Shown piece by piece: positions 54,101-62,948 of a stretch of DNA of 64,000 bases. The DNA is taken from assembly GCF_007744515.1 (NCBI RefSeq), contig NZ_CP036268.1:5006613-5070612 (forward strand), given 5' to 3'. The first letter of the stretch is position 1; the number at the start of each line of letters is the position of its first letter. The notes under the pieces were generated by a model that saw only the letters and a list, made by a program, of their open reading frames with translations, was not told the DNA's origin and made no database searches. The DNA is from Stratiformator vulcanicus (GTDB lineage: Bacteria > Planctomycetota > Planctomycetia > Planctomycetales > Planctomycetaceae). The translations under genes and the position numbers were made by a program.

Positions 54101-54153
54101 CTTGATCGCTCGGCGACTTCGATTTCAGACGTCAATGAGCCGATGAGATTCAC
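51115..54153 (-). CDS. inverse-autotransporter-like β-barrel plus right-handed β-helix protein
   Basis: 1012 residues. After a signal-like helix (TLAIGMVVVVFGSLFDSPLG) comes a disordered charged linker rich in Ser/Lys. A β-barrel like inverse autotransporters follows (GNVGVGYRRIVPSADAWYGG, LYHQIGLGIDGAVGRW, SYHFFSDQTSAIHG). From about residue 400 the protein is a right-handed β-helix of Asn/Gly-rich 20-25 residue turns (SIAGTGGTALSISS, NNGTAINAASSGTVALGG). It is probably surface-exposed. The start is GTG at 54153; a shorter start is not excluded. It is divergent from nothing near and followed by the FNR gene end. Confidence 0.8.
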   Translation of the reverse strand: MNLIGSLTSEIEVAERSSIVRRAFVKTLAIGMVVVVFGSLFDSPLGYAAEGKSDDSSESRSAADDATSQEESKQKRISKNDSKKKPKRKKSPKSRARRTKKSSANSSEAAGVLARGRHLAFETFGRDQSISTIEVMPYAIAGNAMSYVDVRGFITNETRFGGNVGVGYRRIVPSADAWYGGSLWYDGDQSTGDLYHQIGLGIDGAVGRWTANSNLYVPIVTPDSTEIVHSGFRFRGTNLLFDRTTTSGAAMTGFDTDIAVRVYGETDADTFLKIRGGSYHFFSDQTSAIHGVKAGVEAGVWGGATTLCEVTHDDAFGTNIMFGVSLEWPRFKERPNLKGPESSPVRFPNRLYNVIVSESVDVERDIAAINPRTGSPYEFSHVNTTVGAGGSGAVFDPFNNIHSAIGTNADIVFVHSGSVIDGGFDVAANQRVLGEGTQHPIEIRGVGEVILPSVSYGQPNAWPGLTGALPTIELNSSDPVRLASGTELAGFNIDGGSGTAVVVESADGSTLRDLSIRGAAAGGIRISDSTGLIELDNISIAGTGGTALSISSTIAELDVNDLKITNAVDGVSVENSFGSIDFLGETVVNSANGTGFAVRNTSAAVVVEDLSVNSAGGTGFEAINALNLTVEKGEVSSTGAAAINIADSHVDVLFQTINATGGAVGIAANRVTGFLGIEGNGVAGSGGSIRNTTNGVQIAGLERLLMQHVDFENNGTAINAASSGTVALGGIRVLNSSGHAVQAHNVDSLAIERSNFTGNGAGGLSTLRVTTDRAGDFFVGLSSININDQDGSAIEIVALGTESNANLQLIANNNEIFNDSAGARGIDLNWNGTTQVEARDNAIYLNGSGAAGMSLMNRSTDDVTDMQLYGNEIVVGANGVGIDVETEHVTNIDLVGNQLGLNGSSGTGLRFDLVDNADIVFDSNVILAKASSGTGILFEGIGGNSRAQFDDNLIELFASTPTANRGIIFQALNGPTTLFGTENNRVLNSTELLTIPAANRFGSFLLNGVRVP

Positions 54154-54218
54154 GCAAACGCTCGGTCTAGTGAAGAAGAATTGCCCGTCGGCTCGCGCCC
54201 GGGCATCGCCGCGTTTAT

Positions 54219-57200
54219 TTACGCGGCCTTCTTGCTGGTGTGGAAACTGCCGTCTTCAGCAACGTCTTCGAAGTGAACGCTCATTCGTTTGCTGACTCCC
54301 GCCTCTTCCATCGTGACGCCGTACAGCACATCCGCCTCGCACATGCTCGGCTTGCGGTGCGTAATCATGATGAACTGCGTGTCCTTCTTGAATTCTTTTA
54401 AGACCCGCACGAATCGCGTGATATTCGCTTCATCGAGCGCGGCGTCGACTTCGTCCAGAATGCAGAACGGACTCGGCTTGCTCTTAAAGATGGCGAGAAG
54501 TAATGCCACACAGGTCATTGTTTTCTCACCGCCGGAAAGCAACGAGAGGCTTCTTAATTCTTTACCGGGCGGACGGGCAACGATCTCGATCCCGCATTCA
54601 AGCATGTCAGTGACGTCTTCGAGTACGATGTCGCCTTCGCCGCCCCCGAAGAGTTGGCGAAACAAGACTTGAAAGTGACCGCGAATCGAGTCAAACGTTT
54701 CTGAAAAGAGCCGTTTCGTTTCTTTGTTAATTCTGCGGATGACATCCTCCAGCGCACGCTTCGCCTCCGTGAGGTCCTGCAATTGCGCGCTGAGGCGGTC
54801 ATAGCGTTCCTGTAATTCGTCGAGATCGGCGAGACTGTCGGCGTTGACCGAACCCAATGTCTTTAATTTGCGACGCAACCGCTGCACGCGTGCATCAAGT
54901 TCTTCACGAACTTCTTCCAGCGTCAGCGAATCGCCGTCATCAATCGCTTCTTCGGCTTCGGACGCGTTCGCCTCGCTTGTTTCGTCGACTTCGGAATCGG
55001 GTGATTCAATCGTGTCCAACTCCGACGACTCATCGAGTTCGCTCGCGTGATCGGGTTCGGGCTGACGTTCTTTCAGCAGCAGCTTGACGGCCGACTCATC
55101 ACTCTCGGCAAGTTCTTCCAATTCCACGCCATACTCTTCGCGGATGCGCTCGCCCATCGTCGAGAGCGACTGTTCGATCTCACGGACCTTTAGTTCTGTC
55201 TCGTGAATGCGATCTCCCTGCTCCCGTCGTTCGGCTCTTAATTTTGATTCATCTTTTGCAATCTCAGCGCGACGGGCTTTCAAGCGATCTCGCGCGACGA
55301 ACTGCTCGCGGACCGACGCATCAAGCTGCTCGCGCTTGGCGAGCGCATCGGACTTCTTCGTGCCCGCATTTAATATTGCGAGTTGTAATTGACTGATTCT
55401 TGAAGTCGCCTCGACGAGACGTTCCTCACCCGAGTTAAGTCGATCACGCTGCGCGGCGACATCCCGGTCTACACGTTGGACACCCTCATTGAGTGATGCA
55501 AGCCGTTCTTCAGCTTTCGCCAGCGTGAGCAATTCTCCTTTTTGTTGCTCGCGCAGTCGCTCGACCTCATCCGTTTTCTGCGCGATTTGTGCATCAGAAG
55601 ATCGGTGCAGTTCGAGCGCAGCGGCCAGTTGCGCGCGACATTGTTCGATCGAGCTTTCGGCACGCGATATGGTGGCGGACGCTTGGTTGCGATTCTGGGC
55701 GAGGCGTTCGAGTTCGGTCTCGGCTTCGACAGCCGCCGCTTCGACTTCCGTTCTCTTCCGGTCCGATTCAACCGCACTGCGTTTCGCTTCTGCCAGCTGT
55801 GTTTCAAACGTGCGCAACTCGATTTCAACTTCTGAAGCGTGTCGATCGGCCTGTCGAAGGGCGTCGGATTGACGGGTCAATTCAGCCTCGGTTCGCCGCA
55901 GTTCACGATCATACTGGGCGATTTTGCGGCGTAGTTCGAGCAATTCGGCCCGACGGGAAACGATCGCGACTTCGCCGCGGAGCGTACCCACAATTAAAGA
56001 ACCGTCGCTCTCGAGCAATTCGCCTTGCAGGGTGACGAATCGCATGCCCCGGCCGTAGCCGGCAGAGAGCGCGAAGGCCGAGTTGAGCGATTCGACGACC
56101 CACGTATCGCCGAGCAATCGCTCGGCAAGTCCCTCGAATCGTGGCGTGACCCTAATGAGCGTATCGGCTCGACGAACAACGCCGGGCAAGCCGGCAAGGT
56201 CACCGTCTCGTCCGGGAGGGGAGGATGCCCCCGCGGTTCCGACCGGATGCGCTTCGATATAACGGGCTCCCGATAAGCCGGAGTCGTCGTACGCTGAAGG
56301 CTGCTGCGAAAGAAAGCCGACGCGTCCTGCGATGCGACTGGAGCGACGGTGCAGATATTCGGCGAGATCGGAAAACCCATCGATCACAATTAATTGAGCC
56401 CGACTGCCGAGAGCGACTTCCGCCAGTGGGGCGTCATCGAGTCCGACATCGATTAATTCGGCGACGGTTCCGTGAATACGATTCCAAGGCGCATCGTCAA
56501 TCGAGCGGGCGCGGTTCAATATTTCCCGCACGCCGATTCCAAGGCCCTCGCCTCGCTGTTCGAAGTCCTCTAAAACGTTGAGCCGCGCTGCCGCGGCGCC
56601 GCGTCGTTCGCGAAGCTCGGCGATTTCGTTTTTCAGTCTGCTTCGCCGCTCCGCCACACTCGCCTTGGCGTCGATCGCCTCTTCGATGGCCGCTTTGGCG
56701 GCTTCGCAGCGGAGTTCGCATTCGGCGACGTCGGCGCTGAACGTTTTCGCCTCGTTCTTGGCGTGTTCGAGTTGCTCCAGCATCGGGGCAAGCCGCTGTT
56801 CGGCTTGGCTGATCGCCAGATCAAGGTCATCACGGCGTTGGGCTGACGTGCGGAGATCGGCTTCGTCCTGCGCAATTTGTTCGCCCAGTTGTGTGCGGCG
56901 CGCCTGCGTTTCGTGGAGCGTCTCGCGGAGTTCCGCCAGCTCGCTATCAAGGTTGAAGAGGCTTGCTTCCTGAGCCTGAGTCCGGCTGCGAAGCGTCTCG
57001 AATTGCTCGCGGGCATTCTCGAGTACTTCGCGATTGTGTGCCCGTTCCGTCTCGGCTTCACGCAGCGAGTCGGACGACGTGACGACGCGGCCGCGAGCGC
57101 GGATCAGATCCTGCTCGGCATCGGCAGCCCGTTCGGTCAATTGCGCAACGGTTGTCGCGGCTTCGGCGAACTGAGTTTCGAACACCGAACGCTGACGCTC

Positions 57201-58055
57201 GACGCCCCGGAGGTCATCATCGGCTGCGGCGAGTTCTTCTTCGAGCGCGGTGAGGCGATCTTCGAGTTCCTGCTGCCGCTGCTGAACTTCACTTTGCCGG
57301 GCCCGATCAACCGCCAGCTTCTCGCGAAGTTCTGCGACGCGGCGTGTTCCGTCGCGATATTCGTCCGCTGCAAAGCCGTGCCACCAGTGACGCAACTCTT
57401 CGGAAATCTCGCGAAACTTTGCCGCTTTCGCTGCTTGGGTTCTTGTCGCATGAAGCTGTGCTTCGACTTCATCGACGATGTCGGTCAGGCGGGCGAGATT
57501 TTGTTCGACCCGCTCCAATTTGCGTTCCGCGTCGATGCGTTTGAGCTTGTAGCGTCCGACGCCCGCGGCTTCTTCGAACACGGCCCGCCGACCGACGGCG
57601 TTGGCCTGCAGCAATTGATCGACGCGCCCCTGCTCGATGATCGCGTAAGCGCTTGCGCCCGCGCCTGTCCCGGAAAATATCTCGCGAACATCTTTGAGCC
57701 GGGCCACTTGCCCGTCGACCAGATATTCCGAATCACCGTTCCGCCACAGGCGCCGACCGATCGCAACCTGTTTGCCCATATCGGGCAAAAAGCCGGACGC
57801 GTTGTCGAACGTGAGAACCGCTTCGCACAGATTGGCCGGTTTGCGTCCGCCGGAGCCATTAAAAATGACATCCGTCATATCTTTGCCGCGGAGGCTCTTC
57901 GGGCTTTGGTCGCCCAAAATCCATTTGAGCGCGTCGACGACGTTGCTCTTACCGCTTCCATTCGGTCCGACGACGGCCGTCAGGCCCGGGGCGAACCGGA
58001 AGACGGTCCGATCGGCGAAGCTTTTGAAGCCGTGTAGGTCGAGAGTTTCGAGCAT
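54219..58055 (-). CDS. smc: chromosome segregation protein SMC
   Basis: 1278 residues, slightly long for SMC. The N-terminal Walker [10 protein letters not shown] (31-39), two long coiled-coil arms flanking a hinge ([23 protein letters not shown]), and the C-terminal signature [20 protein letters not shown] with Walker [14 protein letters not shown] are seen. It condenses and segregates chromosomes with ScpA/ScpB, which are not in the window. An acidic insert of about 50 residues ([20 protein letters not shown] and onward, DNA 54930-55080) lies late in the second arm. ATG start. It lies 70 bp downstream of the FlgI-like gene. Confidence 0.95.
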   Translation of the reverse strand: MLETLDLHGFKSFADRTVFRFAPGLTAVVGPNGSGKSNVVDALKWILGDQSPKSLRGKDMTDVIFNGSGGRKPANLCEAVLTFDNASGFLPDMGKQVAIGRRLWRNGDSEYLVDGQVARLKDVREIFSGTGAGASAYAIIEQGRVDQLLQANAVGRRAVFEEAAGVGRYKLKRIDAERKLERVEQNLARLTDIVDEVEAQLHATRTQAAKAAKFREISEELRHWWHGFAADEYRDGTRRVAELREKLAVDRARQSEVQQRQQELEDRLTALEEELAAADDDLRGVERQRSVFETQFAEAATTVAQLTERAADAEQDLIRARGRVVTSSDSLREAETERAHNREVLENAREQFETLRSRTQAQEASLFNLDSELAELRETLHETQARRTQLGEQIAQDEADLRTSAQRRDDLDLAISQAEQRLAPMLEQLEHAKNEAKTFSADVAECELRCEAAKAAIEEAIDAKASVAERRSRLKNEIAELRERRGAAAARLNVLEDFEQRGEGLGIGVREILNRARSIDDAPWNRIHGTVAELIDVGLDDAPLAEVALGSRAQLIVIDGFSDLAEYLHRRSSRIAGRVGFLSQQPSAYDDSGLSGARYIEAHPVGTAGASSPPGRDGDLAGLPGVVRRADTLIRVTPRFEGLAERLLGDTWVVESLNSAFALSAGYGRGMRFVTLQGELLESDGSLIVGTLRGEVAIVSRRAELLELRRKIAQYDRELRRTEAELTRQSDALRQADRHASEVEIELRTFETQLAEAKRSAVESDRKRTEVEAAAVEAETELERLAQNRNQASATISRAESSIEQCRAQLAAALELHRSSDAQIAQKTDEVERLREQQKGELLTLAKAEERLASLNEGVQRVDRDVAAQRDRLNSGEERLVEATSRISQLQLAILNAGTKKSDALAKREQLDASVREQFVARDRLKARRAEIAKDESKLRAERREQGDRIHETELKVREIEQSLSTMGERIREEYGVELEELAESDESAVKLLLKERQPEPDHASELDESSELDTIESPDSEVDETSEANASEAEEAIDDGDSLTLEEVREELDARVQRLRRKLKTLGSVNADSLADLDELQERYDRLSAQLQDLTEAKRALEDVIRRINKETKRLFSETFDSIRGHFQVLFRQLFGGGEGDIVLEDVTDMLECGIEIVARPPGKELRSLSLLSGGEKTMTCVALLLAIFKSKPSPFCILDEVDAALDEANITRFVRVLKEFKKDTQFIMITHRKPSMCEADVLYGVTMEEAGVSKRMSVHFEDVAEDGSFHTSKKAA

Positions 58056-58125
58056 GGAAGACGCGCTCGCGTCGAGGCGGGTATCGGCAGCGGGAAGACT
58101 TTAAACAGGTCGAACGCGGAACGAG

Positions 58126-60375
58126 CTATTCCGATTCATCCTGTGGTGGCAACTCGGGTTCGGACTGTGTCGGAACACCACCGCCACCCAGACCCGGTAT
58201 GCGGGGCAACGAGGGCAATGAGAAGCTGGGCAGCCGAAAACTCGACGACTGCGATGGGGCATCCGGGTAGTCGCCGCTCGACTCGCCTTCGTCATCGGTT
58301 TCAGGAATGTCGGAAGCCTTCGACGTGTTCGAATTACCGGAGACGTATTCGTCGAGCACTTCCGCAACGCGGTCGTTCGCTTCGGGAGAACTCGACTCCG
58401 CTTCATCGTCGGCCGCGTCAATGTCGTCGGGTCGGTCGTCAACACGATCGTCGTTGCGGTCGTCATCGGCGTCCGGCTTCCCGTCACGCGTTTCGCCGAG
58501 GTCGAGGAACATCTCTTCGGCCGCGTCATCGATTTCGTCGGTCTGCTCCGATGCTTCGCCATCGACCGGGAACAGGTTCGGCGATGTTCCTTCGCTGCCG
58601 ACCCGCGTTTGCCGCGGGCCGCCAATGAACTCGCCGCCGCCGGAGCGATAGTAAAGCCGTCCGGCTTTCGGCAGTTCGTCGACGGCGATCGCACCGGGAA
58701 GGTTGCCCTGTCGATCGGCCTGCGCGAGCAGCGCGGCGATATCCGGATAGGACGCACCTAAGCTGTCGCACGCCCGGATGATGTCGGCAACATTTGCCGA
58801 AACAATTTCTTTCTGGTCGGGCCGACCGACTTGGAATCGGCTGACCGAAACCTGGCTGCTGCCCGGAGGCGCGGACACGATGATGTGGTTGCCGGCACGC
58901 AAAGCCAGCGGCAGTTTCATTTGCTGATCTGCCCCGAACAGCACGACTTCCGCCCGCGTTCGATGCGTGAGGTGAATCAGCGAAGGCCCGTCGACAGGCA
59001 ATACGTGCAAGCGGTACGACGGCTCCTCACCCAAATCCGGCTTGCGACCGCCGAACATCGGCTCCCCTCGCACGAGGGGATCGTCCGCATTGATTGCGGT
59101 GAGTGCTCGGAACGCCCCGTATCGGGTCTCCGCGCTCGACTCGGACAGCAGATCGCGAAGAAGCATGCTCGCTTCCGCTTCCTTACTGACGGACAGAGCG
59201 GTCAGAGCAAAAATTCGGAAGGCCGGTTCACTCCGAGCCGCCTCGGCCAAAGTTTTGAGCCCCTCGGAATTTTCGAGGTAGACCAATGCGCTGGCCGCGT
59301 AAAACCGAACTTCGAGGCTTTCGTGATCGAGAGCATCGAGCAGAATCGGAATGGCTTCCTCGCCGATCGCTTCGAGCTGCAGCGATGCTTCGGCGCTGGT
59401 CTCGGAGACTTGCATCATTTCGTCAAGTTTTCTGAGACGGACACGCCGAGCGATCGTTGATTCCTTGAACGCGATGGCGCGAATGACCTGCAGGAAGCGG
59501 GCATAGTTGCGCTCATAAAGCGGGTGCAGCGCCACTTGGACTCGTTGATCAGTTTTTGCTTCGGCCAATGGTTTCTTCAGGCCGTGCTCATCGGGCGCGT
59601 GAAAGCGTTTTCCGATCCGGTGCGCCACTCGCTGAGAATTACGAAACGTGCGATATTCGTTTCGAAGGAAGACCGAAAGCGCTCGGTCGATCTTTGACGT
59701 ACCGCCCCCGACGATTCGGCCGCGACGCAGAACGCCCGCCAGATCAATATCGTCGCCGCCGACACCGGTCGAAATGAGAACCGGCCCGGTGGCCAGTGCC
59801 ATCTCGTGTCCCTTGCCGGTCCGGCCTTCCTGAGTTTTTTGTGCCTCGTACAAGTGCGAGACCAACAGTGTGCCGCCGGCGAGGCTTCTCGCCGAGCTAT
59901 TGGGCGGTAGCCGAACTTCGATATCGAAGTTCTCTCCCTTGCGAATGAGCGGGGGCAGAAACCCACTGACCACGACAAGGGCCGTGTTCGGCGAACGGAG
60001 AATTCGGTTCGGTGATTCGATTTCGCGTCGTTTCATCTCGGTCATCAATGCCGTTCGAAGTCTCGACGGCGGCGGATCATCGCCCGTTCCGTCCAGATTG
60101 ACGACCAGTCCGACACCGGCGACGAAGACCGGCGAGAGGCCCGCAATCGACGTGTATTCCCCGATCAGCGGCGTATCGGTCGCCGTGTCGACCTCACCGA
60201 GAATCTCCTCAGCGGAGACCGGTTCGGCAGCCGGCTTCATCCACGGTAGTTCCGACGGTTTCGGCGGTGTGGCCCATTCCAGAGCCGACAGGCCGATCGT
60301 CGTACATCCGGTGACAAGAACGAGCGGCAGCCCGATCGCAAACCGAATTGAGCTGCATAGTCGGAGAACGCGCAT
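58126..60375 (-). CDS. FlgI-like (flagellar P-ring) lipoprotein with HEAT repeats
   Basis: 749 residues from an ATG at 60375 with GAGGAG upstream; a longer frame to 60864 includes repeat DNA and was rejected. The N-terminus SIRFAIGLPLVLVTGC is a lipoprotein signal. Residues 80-330 match the FlgI P-ring region (VFVAGVGLVVNLDGTGDDPP, VVVSGFLPP, LLVSHLYE). A HEAT-like segment follows (AIPILLDALDHESLEVRFYA). The C-terminus is acidic and low-complexity (DRNDDRVDDRPDDIDAADDE), then Pro/Gly-rich. True FlgI is not a lipoprotein and lacks HEAT repeats, so the role may be an envelope ring unrelated to flagella. smc follows. Confidence 0.8.
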   Translation of the reverse strand: MRVLRLCSSIRFAIGLPLVLVTGCTTIGLSALEWATPPKPSELPWMKPAAEPVSAEEILGEVDTATDTPLIGEYTSIAGLSPVFVAGVGLVVNLDGTGDDPPPSRLRTALMTEMKRREIESPNRILRSPNTALVVVSGFLPPLIRKGENFDIEVRLPPNSSARSLAGGTLLVSHLYEAQKTQEGRTGKGHEMALATGPVLISTGVGGDDIDLAGVLRRGRIVGGGTSKIDRALSVFLRNEYRTFRNSQRVAHRIGKRFHAPDEHGLKKPLAEAKTDQRVQVALHPLYERNYARFLQVIRAIAFKESTIARRVRLRKLDEMMQVSETSAEASLQLEAIGEEAIPILLDALDHESLEVRFYAASALVYLENSEGLKTLAEAARSEPAFRIFALTALSVSKEAEASMLLRDLLSESSAETRYGAFRALTAINADDPLVRGEPMFGGRKPDLGEEPSYRLHVLPVDGPSLIHLTHRTRAEVVLFGADQQMKLPLALRAGNHIIVSAPPGSSQVSVSRFQVGRPDQKEIVSANVADIIRACDSLGASYPDIAALLAQADRQGNLPGAIAVDELPKAGRLYYRSGGGEFIGGPRQTRVGSEGTSPNLFPVDGEASEQTDEIDDAAEEMFLDLGETRDGKPDADDDRNDDRVDDRPDDIDAADDEAESSSPEANDRVAEVLDEYVSGNSNTSKASDIPETDDEGESSGDYPDAPSQSSSFRLPSFSLPSLPRIPGLGGGGVPTQSEPELPPQDESE

Positions 60376-60698
60376 GATAGGTAGCTCCTCCACTGCGCCG
60401 GTGCCGAGTGCGAGAAGCGCACATCGAACGACGAAGCGGACGGACCGGAAAGGCCGCGTGACAGTCGAAAGGAAATTAGGGAGTCTTCGGAGAGAGGAGC
60501 CGAAAAGTAGTTCGCGCCCGCAGGACCGGTCAAGGTGAGACAGCCGGTTCAGATTCGACAAAGAAATAAATACAATCGGGCCGGAAAGCGGTCGTCGGTA
60601 AGCCGCGCGTGTTCTCGATGTGCTTCGAAAAGATAGCGGATCGACCGAGTTGCCAAATCCGCTTACTTCGTGCGCGGCTTGTCGCAAGGGCGTTGAAT
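60376..60698. other. 323-bp intergenic gap with REP-like copy
   Basis: This gap upstream of the FlgI-like gene holds divergent REP-like copy A8 (60599-60682) near the end of the MDR oxidoreductase gene. The rest probably holds the FlgI-like promoter. No further gene or RNA was recognised. Confidence 0.6.
60599..60682. repeat. REP-like palindrome, copy A8 (divergent)
   Basis: The right arm ATCCGCTTACTTCGTGCGCG GCTTGT is conserved, but the left arm is degraded to TAAGCCGCGCGTGTTCTCG and AGATAGCGGATCG. It is the most diverged copy in the window. Confidence 0.75.
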
Positions 60699-61706
60699 TC
60701 ACTCGCCAAATTTCAGCCACGCTTTGCCGCCGCGGCCTCGTTCTTCCGACTTTTTCACGGCTTCCCTGATTTCGGTCATTGAAAACGACTGACCGACATC
60801 GCTTTGGATGATGCCCTCGCCGAGCAGCTTCGACACCTTGCGGATGACGCTGAGCCGTCCCCACAAGCTTTGCGATTCCATCCAGCGAGCCAACCAGAAA
60901 CCCTCGACCTTCGACCCGTGAGTTAACAGGTCGCGTGCATTGACCGAAATGGGTTCGCCCGCGAGCGTTCCATAGGCAAGGAGCCTTCCGCCGTCACCCA
61001 ACGCTTTGAGAAGGGCCGTTCCGGTCGCACCACCGACCGGGTCGATGGCGAACCGGACGGGCTTGCCATCGACCGCCGCCACGGCCTGTTCAGGGAACCC
61101 GTCGGGGTCGTCGTGAGCTCCGTCAAATACGATGACGGCATCGCCGCCGAGCTCGCGCAATTCTTCAGCCTGCTCGTCCCGTCGCACGACGTTGAGAGTT
61201 CGGAATCCATAGTGTTTGCCGAGCGCAATGATCATCCGCCCGAGCGATGACCCGGCCGCCGATTGGAGCAGCCATTCGCCCTGTGAAACGCCGAGGACCT
61301 GCCGCGACATGACATAGGCCGTTGCCGGATTGACGAAAAACATCGCCGCCTGAGCGAGTGGCAAATCTGTCGGGATCGGGACGGCCCGCTTAGCCGGGAC
61401 CGTTGCATACTCGGCCCAGTTCCCGCCGGAGCCGTTTAAGACGGCGACTCGTTTTCCGGAGAGAAATTTCCCGTACAGTCCGGCATTGGACGACTCGACG
61501 ATTCCGACACCTTCGTATCCGGGTGTGGCCGGAAGTTCGGGCTTTAACGCGTAGGTACCGCGAACGGTCATCAGGTCGGACGGATTGATCGGCGATGCCA
61601 GCATCCGGACCAGCACGGACCCCTCGCTCGGCTCCGGCGTCGGCACGTCGCGGACCTCAAGCACATCGGCCGGTTCCCCGAACCGATCAAAGCTCACAGC
61701 TTTCAT
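60699..61706 (-). CDS. MDR-family quinone/enoyl reductase-like oxidoreductase
   Basis: 335 residues from an ATG at 61706 with a GGGAGAG ribosome-binding site. The MDR fold shows GEPADVLEVRDVPTP, NPSDLMTVRGTY, PGYEGVGIV and the NADPH site SAAGSSLGRMIIALGKHYG. No zinc ligands are seen, so it is the quinone oxidoreductase or trans-2-enoyl reductase (MECR-like) type. It probably reduces small carbonyls or enoyl thioesters with NADPH; the substrate is unknown. The GxGxxG-like loop reads AAGSSLG, normal for this class. It is divergent from the secreted gene at 61964. Confidence 0.88.
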   Translation of the reverse strand: MKAVSFDRFGEPADVLEVRDVPTPEPSEGSVLVRMLASPINPSDLMTVRGTYALKPELPATPGYEGVGIVESSNAGLYGKFLSGKRVAVLNGSGGNWAEYATVPAKRAVPIPTDLPLAQAAMFFVNPATAYVMSRQVLGVSQGEWLLQSAAGSSLGRMIIALGKHYGFRTLNVVRRDEQAEELRELGGDAVIVFDGAHDDPDGFPEQAVAAVDGKPVRFAIDPVGGATGTALLKALGDGGRLLAYGTLAGEPISVNARDLLTHGSKVEGFWLARWMESQSLWGRLSVIRKVSKLLGEGIIQSDVGQSFSMTEIREAVKKSEERGRGGKAWLKFGE

Positions 61707-61963
61707 CCCGCTCTCCCGATGCACTGTCGCATCTCTAATTCGCTCAACAATAGTCCGCCGCCCACTGCCGTCCGACCTTAACATGCTCATTCAAATTTCG
61801 CGAAAAGCCCTCGCTCTGAGAATAGAAGCTGCCATTGCACCAGAATCATATTCCACTTAGGTTTCCGCCCCCTTCTGGCTACTCCCCCAAATCACTTTCC
61901 GATTCTTCACCCGTTGACTGTGGTTGGTCCAAAGGATCGCCGCGAAGTCCTGAGGGTTTCCTG

Positions 61964-62791
61964 ATGTCGAACATTCGCCGAGTTTTGATCCCCGCGTTGG
62001 GGCTATTCGCGCTGTTCTCGTTCGGCTTGCCCGGTCGAGCCACGGCGCAGGAATTTCGCATCGTCACGGTCGTTTATCGAGCCGGCGATGCCAATCCCGT
62101 GTCGCGGAGCCTCACGCTGTTTCGTGGGGGCAAGGTCTACGACTATGTCGGCTCTGCGGACGAAGTCGTCGTTTTCGAGTCGTCGCGAAACGAATTTCTG
62201 ATCCTCAATGCCCGCCAAGGTCTTGTCACCACCGTCGAGCAGGAGCAGATTCGCCAGCGATTGGGCCACGTTCGCGACGAGACCGAACAATATGCCGCCG
62301 AGTTAATTCAGCAATCCCGGCCCGATGCGCGACGCCAGGTCGAGCTGCTGTCGTTTCAACTCGCCCCGAAATTCGACGAGCACTTCGATGATAAGAACGG
62401 CCGACTCCAGCTCATCGGCGACCGCGTCTCGTACACGTTTACGGGTCGTCAACTGGAGGATGCCCGGCTCACGCAGGCCTATCTCGGCTATGCCGATTGG
62501 GTCTCTCGGCTGAATTTCCTGCTGCACCCCACGCCGCTACTGCCGGACGTGCGGGTCGAAGCCAACAAGGCTCTCAGACGCTACGATCTTTTCCCGCTGC
62601 GTGTTGAACTGCAGGCCGATTTCGAAGAACCGCTGTCACTTTCGGCCGAGCACGCCTTGGAACACGGGCTCAAGAAGAGCGATCGCTCTATGATTCACCA
62701 GTGGGAGCTGTTGCTGAAGAGTCCGCGGGTCAAACATGTGACGTTTCGCGAATACCAGCGATTGACCCTCGGCGCCAGCGACCGTTCCTGA
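61964..62791 (+). CDS. secreted protein of unknown function
   Basis: 275 residues from an ATG at 61964 with GAGGG upstream. A signal peptide (RRVLIPALGLFALFSFGLPG) leads to FRIVTVVYRAGDANPVSRSL, then a region (SADEVVVFESSRNEFLILN) and a mostly helical C-terminal half. The stretch LTLFRGGKVYDYVGS followed by a Glu-rich helical segment recalls other planctomycete secreted proteins, but I cannot name the family. A longer frame to 61835 includes a non-signal N-terminus. It lies upstream of the antiporter on the same strand. Confidence 0.75.
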   Translation: MSNIRRVLIPALGLFALFSFGLPGRATAQEFRIVTVVYRAGDANPVSRSLTLFRGGKVYDYVGSADEVVVFESSRNEFLILNARQGLVTTVEQEQIRQRLGHVRDETEQYAAELIQQSRPDARRQVELLSFQLAPKFDEHFDDKNGRLQLIGDRVSYTFTGRQLEDARLTQAYLGYADWVSRLNFLLHPTPLLPDVRVEANKALRRYDLFPLRVELQADFEEPLSLSAEHALEHGLKKSDRSMIHQWELLLKSPRVKHVTFREYQRLTLGASDRS

Positions 62792-62830
62792 CACCGATCA
62801 GTGGCTGCGGAAACGATTCGAACAAGCAGA

Positions 62831-62865
62831 TTCGATCAAACAGGTTCGATCAAACAGGTTTGATC
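62831..62865. repeat. 14-bp tandem repeat (2.5 units) upstream of the antiporter
   Basis: TTCGATCAAACAGG occurs at 62831-62844 and 62845-62858, followed by a partial TTTGATC. The unit contains GATCAAAC with its complement GTTTGATC at the end, so the array is also weakly palindromic. It lies in the 157-bp gap upstream of the antiporter and might bind a regulator. Confidence 0.75.
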
Positions 62866-62948
62866 TATCGTCGACAGGGTGGCACTTCGTGACACTTCCG
62901 GCACAATGATCCGGCAAAGCGTATAACCGTCCGCCGCCGGAGGAGCTG

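Noticed and set aside
56877..58037. 386-codon plus-strand frame opposite smc
   Set aside because: Antisense to smc; composition typical of reversed coiled-coil codons.
60376..60864. Extended N-terminus of the FlgI-like protein
   Set aside because: It runs through repeat A8 and hides a clear lipoprotein signal that starts at 60375.
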